Source: Lithospermum erythrorhizon (Eukaryota; Streptophyta; Magnoliopsida; Boraginales; Boraginaceae). Taken from it: DNA of 64,000 bases. The stretch lies in contig JADFUC010001357.1 of NCBI GenBank assembly GCA_019722365.1, forward strand, positions 372,001 through 436,000, read 5' to 3'. Below are positions 37,701-51,389 of this stretch, in pieces. Under the pieces are notes generated by a model, which saw nothing but the letters and a program-made list of their open reading frames with translations, had not been told where the DNA came from and did no database searches. Made by a program: the position numbers and the translations under genes. The stretch's first letter is position 1; each line of letters starts with the position of its first letter.

Positions 37701-40700
37701 ATTACATTAGGTGCATTAATGAGATTATTGAATATTCCTCTATTAATAATTAATTTTAGTATGAGATGGTATGCATTCTTAACACGTTAAAAATAATGCA
37801 CATAACTTCATAACTACTTTATTTGTTAAAATAACACAAATTAATGCTATATATATATATATATATATGTGTGTGTCCTGTAAGTCAAGTTTTCTTACCT
37901 CCTAAAAGGGCAAAAATTGAGCCACGTGCAATGCAAAAACTCTGCTTATAAATTGTAGCGTTGGGATAGATACAAAATTTAATTTATCGATAAATTAATA
38001 ATTTATTAATTTAAACGAGTTTTTAACAACAAAGACATGTACATTTAATGGCTTTAAAATTTAGTGAGGGATAGATTGCGAAAAGATGTAGAATTATCTG
38101 AGAAAATATAGGAAGATAGTACTTAATCTGATAGGGAATAATAAGGAAATAAAGTATTAATTATTTTCATATTAGTTATAGTAATTGCTTGATTTTAAAT
38201 TTAATATTATTATTATTATCATAAGCATTTGACATTATCACACCATAAATATAGTTAATCTGCGAAGATGATAGATGGTTTAGACGTAATGCGAGAAAGG
38301 AAGCACTTTTAGCCTACAAAACTCTTCAAAAATTTATATTTATAATGAATTCGAAAACACAACACCAAAACTATTGGATGCGATAAGAAAAAATTAGATG
38401 GTCCAAGCGAGATTTGAGCTTTACAAAAGAAAACAACAGCCAGCCCAAGTCGTATTTTTATTAAGTTGCTAATAATTATTTATTCAATTTTAAATTATTA
38501 ATTTATGATTTTCTTGGGACTTGTATTATAAAAGGATTTCTCGAAAAAATTATTATTTTATTATTTTATCGATTTTTGTAATTTTTTAAGCTAGGTACCG
38601 GTAGAATCGGATAAATTTATCATTTTAGAAAATTTATTAGTATAAGATATTAATTTATAGAGTTTTAACTGTACTATTAAACACACGACAAAATAGGTGG
38701 CACATTTTTAAAGTTTACTTTAATTGTCTTTCTTCCCCTTTGCTAATTGCCTCACATGCGGAATGCCTAATCGAATGACAAATGTCAATCAAGTTTCATG
38801 ATTCATTTATTTGTACCAATTATCTCTGGATATTACTATGAAAATTTTAGTATATAAATGGAATATCTAATAGAATACTTCGAATATAATAATCAAATAT
38901 CTTAACATATACTTATTCCTTTTTGTGTTTGTTTTCGATATAGATAAAAGATGTAACATGATGGCGATGTTTGTTGATGTAAGAGCACCAGCATAGACCT
39001 TTCCCTTGAAAAAAACTCACAGTAGATATTTTATGCTGTTTTATGGTTTGCTTGCAAATGAACTTATGCACGACATCAATAAAATAAGCCACAAGATTTG
39101 AGGACGAAAGAGGTGAAGAGTACTCATCCTCACTAGATTTATACTTCCATTATTTTGAAAAAAGATTGTTCGGTTTTGAATCTTGATAACCGAAGTTTTA
39201 AATTTTGAACTCGAATATATTTGTATTTGTTGTGTACTACTTAAAAATTAAATCAAAATATAGTACTTCAACGAATTTGAATAATTAAATATCAAATTTG
39301 ATTCAAATTAAAGTGTATGTATATTAATTAAGTTAATTGAACATTAAATAATAAATTGAATATTTTTTAAATGAAGTTAGTACTTTTTCTAATCCTTGTC
39401 CTTCCCCTTTAATATAATCAAACATGTGATATGTATATCGATCTGTCTCTAAAAGTCTTTAAATCACTAAATCAAGTCGAAACCCTTATCGTAAGAAACT
39501 ACTTTTTTTATTAACGTTTGTTGTCATTCAAATTTTTATATGAAAAAGAGAAGAGAAGAGGTGGTGAATTATAAATAAACCAATAAAAATAAAACGCAAT
39601 CATTTTAAAACACATCTTATTGTGGATGAATAATATGAAGCAAATACGAAATATTTTGATGGCCTCAACATTAACCTTATGTTTCTTCATCTAATTTGTC
39701 TACAAACTTGAATTACTCTTGGACTGCTTTAATTGTCCTTCATCTTCATTTTATGATAATTTTGAGTTGATTTTGTGGATGAGTAATTCTTTGTTGATTT
39801 TAGGGACTAACCTTCAAATATTCATAGATAATATTGAAGATTAGCAAATTCAGAACAATAAACAACATTAATGATAATGTAGATCATCTCAATATATCTT
39901 ACTATATATTGGAGCTTATTTGTTTCATTCATTATCATATATCATGCACCCTCAAATCTCAATCGAGATAGTTTTGACCTTGACTAAGCTAATAATACGT
40001 GATGTAATGCTACTAATCAATTGTTAAATAACTAGAAAACAAAGTAGATACTGCCGTGCACTACATCCTTTATGATAAGAGCCAACGAAAACCAGCAAGC
40101 AAACTTGTGGGTAATGGCTAAAGATTCCATCACATCTATAGATTCCATTACATGATTCACCACAAATCCACAATTAGTTTTACATTTATTCTATTTACAA
40201 ATCCCAAATTCAATAATAAAAACAAGATTTTATTTAATAATGACGAGTGAATTGATATCATTTCGATAAAAAAATATAAATATTAGAGACGGACATAATT
40301 ATTTTTGAAAAATTAAATAGAAATATTTTATTTTCAATAGTAAAATTATACTTAAACCGAACATATAGTAGGATACTTCCTTTATAAAAGTCAATCTTGC
40401 TTTATACTCCTCCATTCACAATTGTAAGTATATTTTCTTTTAGTAATTTTAAAAGAAATTGATTTAACACATTTTAATAGTTTAAAAAGTGAAAAAAGCT
40501 AGTTTATGAGGCAAAATATGAACTACAAAAACTTTGGCAAATTAAACATCCATAATAGAAAATCAGGAGGGAGAATAAAAAGATTCTTTGTGTTTAAGTT
40601 TTTCGATAATACATAGAGATGAGTTGCAAGTTTGCAACATGATGGCAATGTTTGTTGATATTTCCATTTTATATTATATTTAACTTGTTAGTTGTAGGAT

Positions 40701-41250
40701 GATAGTGATGTTTGTTGATAACAACTCTTGCATAGATCTTTCCCGTTAAAACATATGAATCACCACGGTAGATGTTTAATTATGCTGCTTTATGTTTTGC
40801 TTGGAAATGCACAAATTAGTTGATCAGTAAAATTCGACTCAACTTACAATAACAATAGATGATGTAATGCTACCAAACAATTGAAAAATAACTAGAAAAC
40901 AAAGAAGATACTGTTGTGCATTATATTTCATTTATGATAAGAGCCCACAAAAACCAGCAAACAAACAAAGGGATATAGATTCCATTTGGATACTTGCCCC
41001 CAATTATTTCTATCGTTTCTTCTATTTACAAATCCCCAACCTCCAAAACATTATTTCATCCACTGTGATCCAACAAGTCCTAATCCAAGACTTGTTCTAG
41101 TTCTTCCATTTTATTCATCCTATAATGCCAATCACTACTATATCCATTTCTAACTGCCTATCACAAACTAAACACACTTGCTTTTGTGCTAATCAAACCA
41201 ACAAAAGATTTAAGCCATTCAATATGGTGCTTCCAATGTGCAGATTTGAG
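34701..41250. other. Intergenic, mostly AT-rich
   Basis: No gene is seen. Minor features are a Stowaway-like TACTCCCTCCC at 35108, a GGCGGAGCCAG motif at 35963 of a kind common in dispersed plant repeats, a C-rich then G-rich block at 36250-36660, and a TATA microsatellite followed by GTGTGTG at 37850-37876. The last part holds the local duplication listed separately. About 41000-41250 probably includes the 3' untranslated region of the next gene. Confidence 0.45.
38950..41035. repeat. Local duplicated segments downstream of the 41-kb gene
   Basis: Segment A (about 38953-39080; ATGATGGCGATGTTTGTTGA, a CATAGACCTTTCCC stretch, TATGCTGTTTTATG) recurs at about 40634-40820, where its first motif occurs twice (40638 and 40698). 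Segment B (about 40001-40205; GATGTAATGCTACTAATCAA, AACTAGAAAACAAAG, TTTATGATAAGAGCC, CTATTTACAAATCCC) recurs at about 40861-41035. Copy spacing is about 1680 bp for A and 830-860 bp for B, so the duplicated units have since gained or lost DNA. The right copy of B borders the 3' end of the 41251-43771 gene. No coding function is seen. Confidence 0.6.
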
Positions 41251-43771
41251 CTAGTAAGTCCACTCTGCAGGTAGCCGGATCACCTCTTGGTTCTCCGGCT
41301 CCAGCTCTGCAATACTCTGGCTCTGCTGCACCATTACATGACTCTTCTTGTTCTCATTGATATATTTCAAGGCAGCCCCTGAACAGTACAAATCAAACAT
41401 GGAAAAAATAAATAAAGATGGTATATTTAAACAAATACTGTAACACAGACTCAAAATTGAAATCACATCAGATAAATAATATTCTTGAAGCAGAAGGTTA
41501 GTGAAACAGAGCTAAATTTGATAAGCGACAAATTATCGGTTATAATATTACTACTTGTCACTGCCTTTAAGGCGTTGGATTACCACCCAGCACCCACCCA
41601 CTTGTTACAATGACAACTTACTTGAAATAAGGTCAGCAGAACAGTTGTTATCTTATTTTGGTGATAACTATTAAATCATTAGATAACACATACTTTGAAG
41701 GGTGAAACTAAACCCAAAATATCTATTCATGCCAATTATTTAACAAAAAATAAAACTAATGACAAATTTCAATAACTCCAAAAAAGTTCATATAATTGCT
41801 TTTACCATGATCAGCAGAGAACCCATTATTGTTGAAGCATCCAGGACGAAGGCGAGCTTGATTTTGAACACCCAAGGTCTCCAGATTCAAATTTAAGGCC
41901 TGAATCACCTTGTCCGGTATTAACACTGGAGAATAAGCTGTAAAATGAAAGAAAATTAAACCCCATTAGCCTAAATGAAACATCTCATAAAAAATAGTGC
42001 TAAACCTACAAAATTCGTAATTTTACCAGGTTTGTTCTTGAGATTTCCAGTCGAAGATTCAGTTCTTGGCAGGAAAACACCGGTTCCAGCACATTGTTTT
42101 TTAGCTACATCAAGATTGTTTCCCAAAAACACAGCCGTCATACCTGTCCCAGGCTGAGGTTTTTGTTGAGATCTCTGCAATGGAGGCCAGGCTGAACCAG
42201 GCAAACCAATTGGCATTCTTTCACCATTCTTCACTCCCCTGGTTTGTTGGGTTTGATTCATCATTTGGTGCCTTCTTAAATGTTCAAACTGCAAATGCAA
42301 AAAAACAAAACAAAACAAAACAGAAAAAAAAAACAAATCAGTTAACATCTTCAAAACACGAATCTAAAATTCAGTACATTTCAAAAAGATAATCCCGTTT
42401 CCAGTCTTGATAGTTGAACTCTTAAATTCTGAACTCAAGGATTTTTCTATATGACCTATAACATTTAGTCGGAAAATATATCAACATACGTTTACAATTA
42501 ACATGACAAGTTGGATTTAAATTAACGATACACATGTCAATTAACACTACAAAATTAGTTAACTATTGAAAATCGAACTAGACAATATTTATGAAATGCA
42601 GGGAGTACATAAACATGAACTAAAAATTGACTCCTCCAACATACCCTAACAGCTTGCAATTGCTGGTAAGCTAATTGTTGAGGAGGGGTTGTGGGAAAAC
42701 CGAAATTTGGGCCGGGTTGCTCCACAGGCACCAATGGTTCAGTTCTGGAAGGCAGTACTCCGCCTGATTCTTGAACCATTTTCTTCCTATCTTGAACCAT
42801 TTTCTTCCTAGCAAACTCTCCAGCAGCATTGCATAATGGTGATTTTGGTGAACTGGACAATTTCCATGCCTGTATTTTACCAAAATCATCACAATTAAAA
42901 TCACGTAAAAAACTCCCTCCATCTCATAAATATTAACAAGTTTCATTTCCAATAATCAAAATTAATGAATTCTGAAGTACTCCGTATTAATTACAAGTAT
43001 CGACTTCAATTTGAATCAAAATTATCATATCGTTAATAATTACATTAAAAATATTAACTTCTGATATTTATTTCCACCAAATACAACCTTCATCCTTGAA
43101 AGAAGTCCTGTTTGCCACTCCAACATTCAAAATAACAAATTTTACGACACTAATTTACAAAACGACATTTTTCATCCGAATCAAAATTATTATATTAATA
43201 TTAAAATATGTGGAAAATAACATACTTTCATATTTTAACAAAATACCATAAAACAAATAAAAAAATACATAAGCTAAGAATTTAAAAACTCTAGCTTATC
43301 AAAATTCAAAAACTTATCTACCTTTTAGGGATAAAACTACTATTTGAGCTCAAAAGTGCAAAACATAACAATTTTTTTGGGTATAGGTATATTTAAAACA
43401 AAATTAAAAACTGGAAAAAAGACACATTAATAAAAATTACGAATCAGATTAATTTAACCTAACCTGCCCAAATAATATAATTTTATTATTTGATATGCAT
43501 AACTGTTTCCATCAAGAGTTGCGTCAGCCATTTTACGAGATAACCCATTAATGAAGTCTTCCTCATCACTCTCTGACTCATTCGAACCCACCACTGACTC
43601 AACTGGAGACCCCATCTCCGAAGATGATCCAAACCCGGAAAACAAATCAACCCCCTCTTTTTTATCTTCTATTTCTTCGTTTCCACTCTTCTTTAAGTTG
43701 GTATCGATTTCATCGTCGCTGAGAAACTCTGATGGTAGCCAGAATTCACAGTTATCAAACTGGTCAACCAT
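41251..43771 (-). CDS. Plant-specific 'TIP41-like' family protein, 5 exons
   Basis: The function is unknown. The family is plant-only and often labelled TIP41-like; from memory it includes At5g59050, At3g54000, At2g39870 and At3g55690. Exons (minus strand): 43771 to about 43504, 42869-42645, 42288-42027, 41937-41806, 41378-41251. The start MVDQFDNCEFWLPSEFL and the acidic SSEMGSPVESVVGS..ESDEEDF block match the family N-terminus. Exon 2 has WKLSSSPKSPLC, exon 3 GMTAVFLG then CAGTGVFLPR, exon 4 VLIPDKVIQALNLNLE, and the C-terminus is IRLPAEWTY. The protein is about 338 residues, hydrophilic and Q-rich, with no membrane segment. Junctions 2-3, 3-4 and 4-5 are GT-AG and keep frame. The exon 1-2 junction does not: the GT donor after position 43504 leaves phase 1, whereas exon 2 needs phase 0. 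A tiny missed exon, a GC donor near 43498, or a sequence error could explain this. Exon 2 also carries a small in-frame duplication, KKMVQDRKKMVQ. Confidence 0.8.
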
Positions 43772-46700
43772 TTTGGGACAAACTATGTGGTTTTATGATG
43801 TTTTTGAGGTGTGTTGGGTTTGTACTAATATAGAGGTTTGGAGGTGTCGGGGTAATGATGGGGACCAATGGGGTTAAGATTCTTTTTTCCTCTTTATTAC
43901 AATGGAGATTCAAGGGACCCAGAATCATGAAAAAAAAAAAAAAAAAAAGAGGGAAGAGGGGTAGTGATTTTGGAGAAGTGGGGCAAAGAGGAGTTTATAA
44001 TGGGGGTGGAGTGTGGGACCGCGAAGAAATAGCCAATCATTTGGGGTTCACGCGGGAATTGGAAGTTTGAACGCACACTCGAATAATTCAATGGAGTTTG
44101 ATTCCAAACTTTATCAGTGGTTGGGGACTGTACATGTAAACATTAATTTTATATTTGATTGATTTTGAGACATAAACTTGACCTGATACGAAAACTATTA
44201 TACATAATTACGTAGTATTAAATTATAATGTCTATTAATAATATGTTGGAACACTCAAGATATATCCCCACTCAAAATGCTAGCTGTTTTTTCTATTTTC
44301 ATATTACTAATTACTATATTATCCTTATTATACTATTTTTTATATATTGATGGAAAATTTTGTAATAATTAATAAGTATTAAATTTTTTGTCTAAAAATT
44401 CTATAACAAATCAAATATAGTTAGAGTTATCTAATCTCTTATAATACGTGCAAGAATTTTAACACTTTCATATCTATGTTAATTATAATATATTCATTAA
44501 CATCTTCGTCCAATTATATAAAAAATACTCATCTTTTTTTACATGCATAAAAAATGATTGATATAATGATATAATACTCCCTTTGATTTTTTTTTAATTT
44601 TATCATAACAATAAGTAAATTTCAGTTTAATACAATAAATTAGTCTACTCATACTAAAAAAATTTGTATGATAATTATTCAATTATAAATAAATAAAAAT
44701 TATAATCCAAAAAATTACTATTAAATAATACTAGCAATTTGACAAACGCGATGCGTGTAAACACTAAATTAAAGTTCTCATAAAATAACTTCTCCCAAAA
44801 TGGGGCGGCTGCGCAAAGTTGTGTTGGTAGTTTTTTTTTTTAAAGTGATCGTTATGTATATGTATGTCAAATGACAATTTTGACCTTATAAGATAAATAA
44901 CTAATTGTATAATATATGATTGAAAAGGATAAATTTGAATATGATTTTTGGTGAAGCCAAATAACTACCTACTCTTATTCTCTTTATATATAGTATAGAT
45001 ATATCATGAGAAAAATGCATGTCAAATCCATAAATCATGAGATGCAACTGCTTCAAGAATAATTATTGTTGTTCCCTTATCCTCTAGTGTGAATTGGGTT
45101 GTCCTTCCAAGCAAAGAGGACAATTTTTCCATTCCCAGTGCATGCAATCAATACCTTGATCATGCTAGAAAGTCTCGCATCTCACTAACTCGGGAGTATC
45201 CTTTGTATCATCGCTTCTGGTGCTCAGATAAACCTGGATCATACAATCAGACGATCCCTTTTACAAAATCTATGTAAGCATTCTAGTGTAATTGTACCAC
45301 CTATTTAATATTATTCATCAACCGCATCGTCGATAAACCATAAAGTTAACGTATTTATTTGCTGGGTACACTTTGTTAATAAAGATATGTCTTCTTTTTG
45401 CGCATCAAATCTTTATTGAAATAGTCGCTATTATTTGGAAAGTTCTCAACAATGAGTAGAAAACGTGTTTATATTCGAATCTACGAACATAGTCTGGTCA
45501 TACGTAGTGATCACCCGAAAATAATCGCCTATTAACTCAAGGCTGCCGTCCACTTACAAGAAGATCCATCACCGGGACACCGTGGTTACGTTGGGCTCTT
45601 CATCGGGTTTCATAGAAGTCTAAAAGCAAACAACACTCGCTGATCAGCTGAAGTCGGTACAAGAGCGTTGGCAAAGATTCAAAGGAAAGTTAAAATGGCT
45701 TAGTTTTGTTCCTTTAAAATCTCAAGTACCACTACAATTGCTTGTTCCTCTGGGAGCGTATAATCGTCACCATTCACAAAATTCAAAACTCGTATTTTAC
45801 GAGCGCATTCGTGCACAATGTAAATAGATTGTCATTCGACAAGTGGATCACTACAAGCGCGGTTTATCGATCCAGCTTTTATTCGACAAAGCAATAGTTG
45901 GTCATGTTTTTACTAAGTCCTTTGTCATGCATCATTTGTTCCTTATCGTCAAGATGGATTTTGTTCTCAAGCTCCATCTTAGCTAATGGAGAAAAGCACA
46001 CATTTCTAAACAAACACAAAATATGGTCAGCGGTAGGATCAAGGCGCGATCCGCGTATGGATATGAGGGACGGAGGGAAATTAAACAAACGACCGGCTGA
46101 GATCAAATCAGAGTTAGTCGAGGTCAAGCCACCGATTGCTTTTTATTGTTTTAGGCGCCAGGATCGTCCATTACACGCCGCATAAATAGGGGTCAATATA
46201 TAAAAAATATAATTTAATTGAATCATTAATGAAATATCCGATTTTTCCCATTCAATTCCTCCGCTTGAAAATGTTCCTCCCCAAATCAATTTTCAAACCC
46301 TAATTTATAAATTGATTTGATTACTTCCTTTTCAATTAGTTAAATTGTTTGATTCCGTACAATTTATCAATTTGTCTGCATGTATGGTATATTTTGAAAT
46401 TGAAGGAAAATTAAAATATTTTTTGCAAAAATGATTTCAAAATATTTTTCTTCAAAATTAGGGAACAATGACTGGCCCCCTTTGCCCAAAGGTTCACAAT
46501 TTGTACCTCAAGAAATTACTCCTATCACCAACGGCACCACCTGGTCATTGTTCAGTCAACTACCTCCTAAAGTCTAAAAGAGTGGGTCACAAATACTAGC
46601 TAAACAACTAACTCAGACGCACCCTAATTAACCACTCTAGTGGACTTATTTGGTCAACTACCTCATTAGTCAAACACTTCTGCTCTTCTACCCACATCAC

Positions 46701-46972
46701 CCAAATTAGCCATTAAGAAAAACAAGAAAAACAATCAACTACCTCAACACAACATAATTTTGAGGAATTGGTAGAATAATAATAATATATTTCCAGATAT
46801 ATAAACGAATATGGTTCACCCTCTTCATGGTTGACCAAAAAATACATAGATTTACATGGTTGATTACTTAATAATACACAACATTTTGCACTGAATTCGA
46901 ATTCAATCCATGCTTCGGTTCAAATTAAGGTTAGGTACATAAAATCACATTGATTCGATTGTATATATTATA
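43772..46972. other. Upstream flank of the 41-kb gene and intergenic DNA
   Basis: 43772-44100 is the 5' flank of the minus-strand gene and includes an A run (43930-43949). The frame at 45089-45277 reads IPSACNQYLDHARKSRI and continues with SLTREYPLYHRFW. This looks like a fragment of a coding sequence rather than random DNA, but I do not recognise it. 45300-46190 is compositionally distinct, richer in CG pairs, with no identifiable domain. 46190-46970 is ordinary AT-rich spacer. Confidence 0.4.
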
Positions 46973-47240
46973 CTACCTCCATCTCTAAAAAGATCATTAC
47001 ATTTGATTTTTTTCATACCAAAGATTAATAAATTTACGATTTTCATTGATATTCAAATTTTTATTCAATCAAAAATTATAGAAGAATAATAAAAGATGCT
47101 GAAAATATTATATGTTGATATAATATATTTTTTTTCAAATAAATATATAATATATTAAAAATTATTTGAGTTTAAAATTAAAAAAATATCAATTATAACT
47201 ATTAAAATTCAAAATATCACAATATTTTAGAAATTAAGCG
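46973..47240. repeat. AT-rich dispersed repeat, copy 2 (MITE-like)
   Basis: This copy begins with TACTACCTCCATCTC, close to the Stowaway MITE terminal CTCCCTCCGTCCC. It continues with the blocks shared with 5930-6130: TCAATCAAAAATTAT, TTTTTTTCAAATAAATATAT, TATTAAAAATTATTTGAG, then AACTATTAAAATTCAAA. No opposite terminal repeat was resolved. It has no coding capacity. Confidence 0.45.
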
Positions 47241-50200
47241 AAGAATACATACGACACACTATACATATCATGATCTTCATCAATAAATTGTCAAGATAAT
47301 TGCCGGGCGATAAAATCATATACGAGAGGCCGACGGACTTGTTGGCGCCTGACAATTTATATAATGGCAGATCAATCATGAAGCAAACATTTGTCAGCAA
47401 CCCACTCCACGTAGAGTATATTATGATTTTCATCAATAAGTGTCAAAGGGAGAGATAATTATTGTTAAAATTTAGGTGTTCCATCTTGGTGTATGATATT
47501 TTATGAGTGTTACGTGTGAAGATTAATTACGACAAAAATTTCGTGATTATTTTAAAAGCTTCAAGAAAAAATAATCAAGAATGTTGAAGTTTTATTATCT
47601 ATCTTGGAGACTTTTTTTTTGGGGAATACCTAATTACGCTTGGTAAGTAATTAATGTGATTTTTTCACAGAAAGAATTCCTTTAGAACATTAACGAAACC
47701 TATAAATACCTTCTTCTTGTGTACTAATTGCTACAGATATCACCACCTCAAATGCGGTAGGATTAAATAAAGAGACTCAAAAAGAAAAAATACTGGCAGA
47801 CTCAGAATTGGTATTTTCATGTCTACGAGAAAAACACTAACTGGAAAGATATTATTTCTGTGAGATTTGAGTGTATTAAAGACATCAATCGCTATATGGT
47901 TGAATATGGCCTCTTGAAGCCTTCACAGAACAATTTCTTCGGTGATTATTAATGATCTACAACAGCAGGACATTCCGCGATAAAATTCTGTGTGTGTGTG
48001 TTTATTTCACAATTTATTATTTCTCAAGTATTGTCATGTATGAATTAGCTGGTATCAATCCCTTGCGGATTCGATAATTAGGATAATTGTTGATACTACA
48101 ATTATCGCTTAATTATGGATTATGATCTCGATATTGTGTATCCTGCATGATCCGAAGCATCACAATTATGGGCTGTCAATAAGGTGTGTGATTCTAAATA
48201 ATTAAATAATGAAATGAGGTCACAATGATCGTGAAACTATTCAGATGTCAGATGACTAGGTTGAAAGGACAAGGCCAAGTACAAGATGTAAAGTCAGTTG
48301 GAAGCACTCATTATATCTAAGCATGCAGATTGTCATTCGGCTCATTTTTCGAAAGATCAACATGTTGTCACTTTGAGATTTCTGGAAATGTTCATCTTGG
48401 AAGATGAAAGGTCCCTGAGATTGTGGATTTTAGTAAAGGTGAATTGGCATATCATTATTCGCTGAAAGGCTCAAGCCAAGGACATCGACAGACCTGATGA
48501 TTCCTTTGAGGAAATTTGTGACATGAGTGATGTTTGTTTTGAGGTTTATCAAACGGTTCTACATAAAAGATCTAGTTATTTAGATTCTGCTGCCCATATC
48601 TCATGGACTTCAATCTTGTTCAATGGATTTCAAGCGCATCTCAGATCATGGGATTTATCGATCGTCAAAGGCCCATGAAAGGACATGATGGAAGCGATAG
48701 GCTCAAGTTGATTTTGCTGTGTGGATTCATCGGATATCGAAAAGATATGACAGAGTCACAAAGGAAGTCTGCAGCCATTGCCGTTGTTGTTTAAGAGTAC
48801 TGTTAAAAGGGTGTGTCACGATGGTATCTAGTCGAAAGAGTTCATAAATGCATTTGCATATCGCTTTTGGTGTACGGCTATAGAACAATCCCTATAGAGA
48901 TCTATGCACAAATCATAAAGCGAATCGACATGGTGGAACCCACTTAACATGAATTTGGCTATAAACAATATTTAACCATGAAAGAGAATTAACATCATTT
49001 TACCTACCTGTTAGATTGAAAAACAAACATTTAACACTCAATTTAATCCTCTATTGCACTTGGTCTTATATACTCTGAGAAACCAATATACACAGTCATC
49101 AATAACTTCTTTTTTTTAATAAAGGGTTCTAATTATTGCTACTACATCAGCTTCTTATATAATGAATTATGACTAATGATCATTTGTTCCTTAAAACTAT
49201 ATTTTTTTATTCTCACTTTTATTCTATTTTTTATCATCAAAATATCAATTTTAGGATGTAAAATGACATTCTTCAGGAGCATGGTTCTACATTGAACCAT
49301 TGTTTTATTTCTTTCAATTAATGTCCTTGCTTAAGTAATTTTATTATGAATTTTTTTTAACAAGACATGTACGGATATACCCCAATTTAAGTATATTTCG
49401 CCTTCTAATTTATGAGTATGTTTGATTTTGCACAATTTTTTTTTTTTCAATTTAAATCTCTCGTATCTTTTACAAATAAATTTGATGAAACTATAATTAC
49501 CTTTTTTGGATTTATTTTTTAGGATACATCCTTATAATATGAGCTACAGTAAAAAAGGAATGACATCAATTCAATTATTTGGGTATCAAACTTTCCGGGG
49601 ATGAATATATAGGGTGTTAAATCATTTGTCAACTTTATTGCTTGTTGCTCCCGTAACTCCTAAATGATTGAACTATTTGTGGTGCCCAAAGATAACAATA
49701 ATGTGATTTAATCCCACAAGCGCAACGTCAAGGTCATGGTATAACAAGTTGCATCAAGTTCACCTCATTTAGTTGACATTTTTGTCAATAAAATTTAAGT
49801 TTGGATTAAGTCTTGTCATTATTAGAGTAATTGGCATGAAATTAGATCTTCAACGACTTGTAAAAATTTACATATAAACAACTTATGATTCCATGTTCCC
49901 TCCCAAGTGACATTTTACTAAAATCAAAATATTGACAACACATTACTTTTTTTAATCAAAACTAAAAATGCAAATAAATAACCACTGGACAGTTAACACT
50001 AAATGGTAAATGATACGTACATTATTATTCTTCAAACATTGAGGGATATATATCATACTAGATTAGGTGAAATATATATTATCATTCTCATAAAACTATG
50101 ACATATCTTATATTCATGGTGAGTACATGGTCTACATATAACATACCACTACTATGTTTTCAAACCAAACATTTATTCATTTCGATTAAAGATTTAAAGA

Positions 50201-50600
50201 TTTAGTACACCTTTCATTATGGGCATACCTCTGGAATAGGAAGAGATACCCTAGAAAGTAACAAGAGGTCCAACACTGAGAACAAACATACTTCTTTCTC
50301 AAGATTAAAATTGAAACATATTTTGATTTTTACTTTTTATAATCAATTGATCGTAGAGTTGTTTTTATTTTTTGCTTTTATAATATTTTATAAAAAGTAT
50401 ATCAATAAAAAATTAAATAATTTCAATTGATATATTTTTCATCAAATATTATAAACAAAAAATACTTCCATGGCCAAAATTCAATTATAAAGTTAAAAAT
50501 AAAATATTTATTAATCTTAAGAATGGACATAAATTACTTATCAAATTGTTACTGAGCAAAATTTAGACTACACTCTAGTCCCAGTCTCGCTATAGTGCAA
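47241..50600. other. Intergenic, with possible retroelement debris
   Basis: No gene is seen. A GTGTGTGTGTG run lies at 47991-48001. The following stretch, with CCCTTGCGGATTCGATAATT at 48060-48079, resembles the U5 part of some copia LTRs. The frames at 48240-48800 may be old coding debris but match nothing I recognise. 49000-50600 is AT-rich spacer. Confidence 0.4.
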
Positions 50601-50795
50601 AGTTGATATGATCCTAATTCCACCTGCTTACAATGCGGGTGCTATTAATTGCAAGGATCCTTTTGGGCGTGGAGGACTAAAATGGTAATTTACCCTTATA
50701 AATAAAGGAAAAATTTCGAAAAGCTACTCATTTGCACTTGTTAAAAAAGTTGTTTCATGTATTACAGACTTTAATTTCATGTATAACACATGAAG

Positions 50796-50797
<2 letters not shown>

Positions 50798-50865
<68 letters not shown>
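50798..50865. repeat. (TA)n microsatellite
   Basis: About 33 TA units are interrupted once by a single AGG (TATAGGTATA). The run lies just inside the left end of the MULE. Length is likely to be unstable in the genome and unreliable in the assembly. Confidence 0.95.
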
Positions 50866-50867
<2 letters not shown>

Positions 50868-51389
50868 TATGAGATAAAGTACATATTCCATATCCTCAAT
50901 ATTTAATTAACATTACCCCATGCACTATGTATGAAGTATTACTAACATTTCATGCATAGTATACGAAATAAGTCGTTTATTTCATGTGTTCAATATGAAA
51001 AACAGTACAGAGAAGTCTTAGGTAACCATTACACACAAGTACATGACACACTTGTGATTTTGCGAACGAAAATGAAGTACACTAAAATCTTTTTTAAACT
51101 TTTGTCATGAGATTAACAATATTTGAACTTTATGTTATTGACAACAACAATTAATAAATTCAAGAAGTCCAAAAAAATTTCTAACATATGAAAAAATACA
51201 TGGTAAAAAATACACAATAGTGGCAATAATGCATGAGTAGCTAAATAAGGTACACACTAGTGGAACTACAAAAACATCCATAAACGATCATTGTCTTCGA
51301 AAGAGAAAGGCATGCATGGTTTTCAACCCATCTCATCTCCTGTGCGCCTCCACACCATCGTCACTAATTATGTCCATCGTGAGTAGTTA

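Noticed and set aside
43551..43877. 108-residue plus-strand frame
   Set aside because: It is the antisense shadow of exon 1 of the minus-strand 'TIP41-like' gene.
50798..50865. (TA)n run as a functional origin or matrix attachment site
   Set aside because: TA microsatellites are common in plant DNA; nothing nearby supports a special role.
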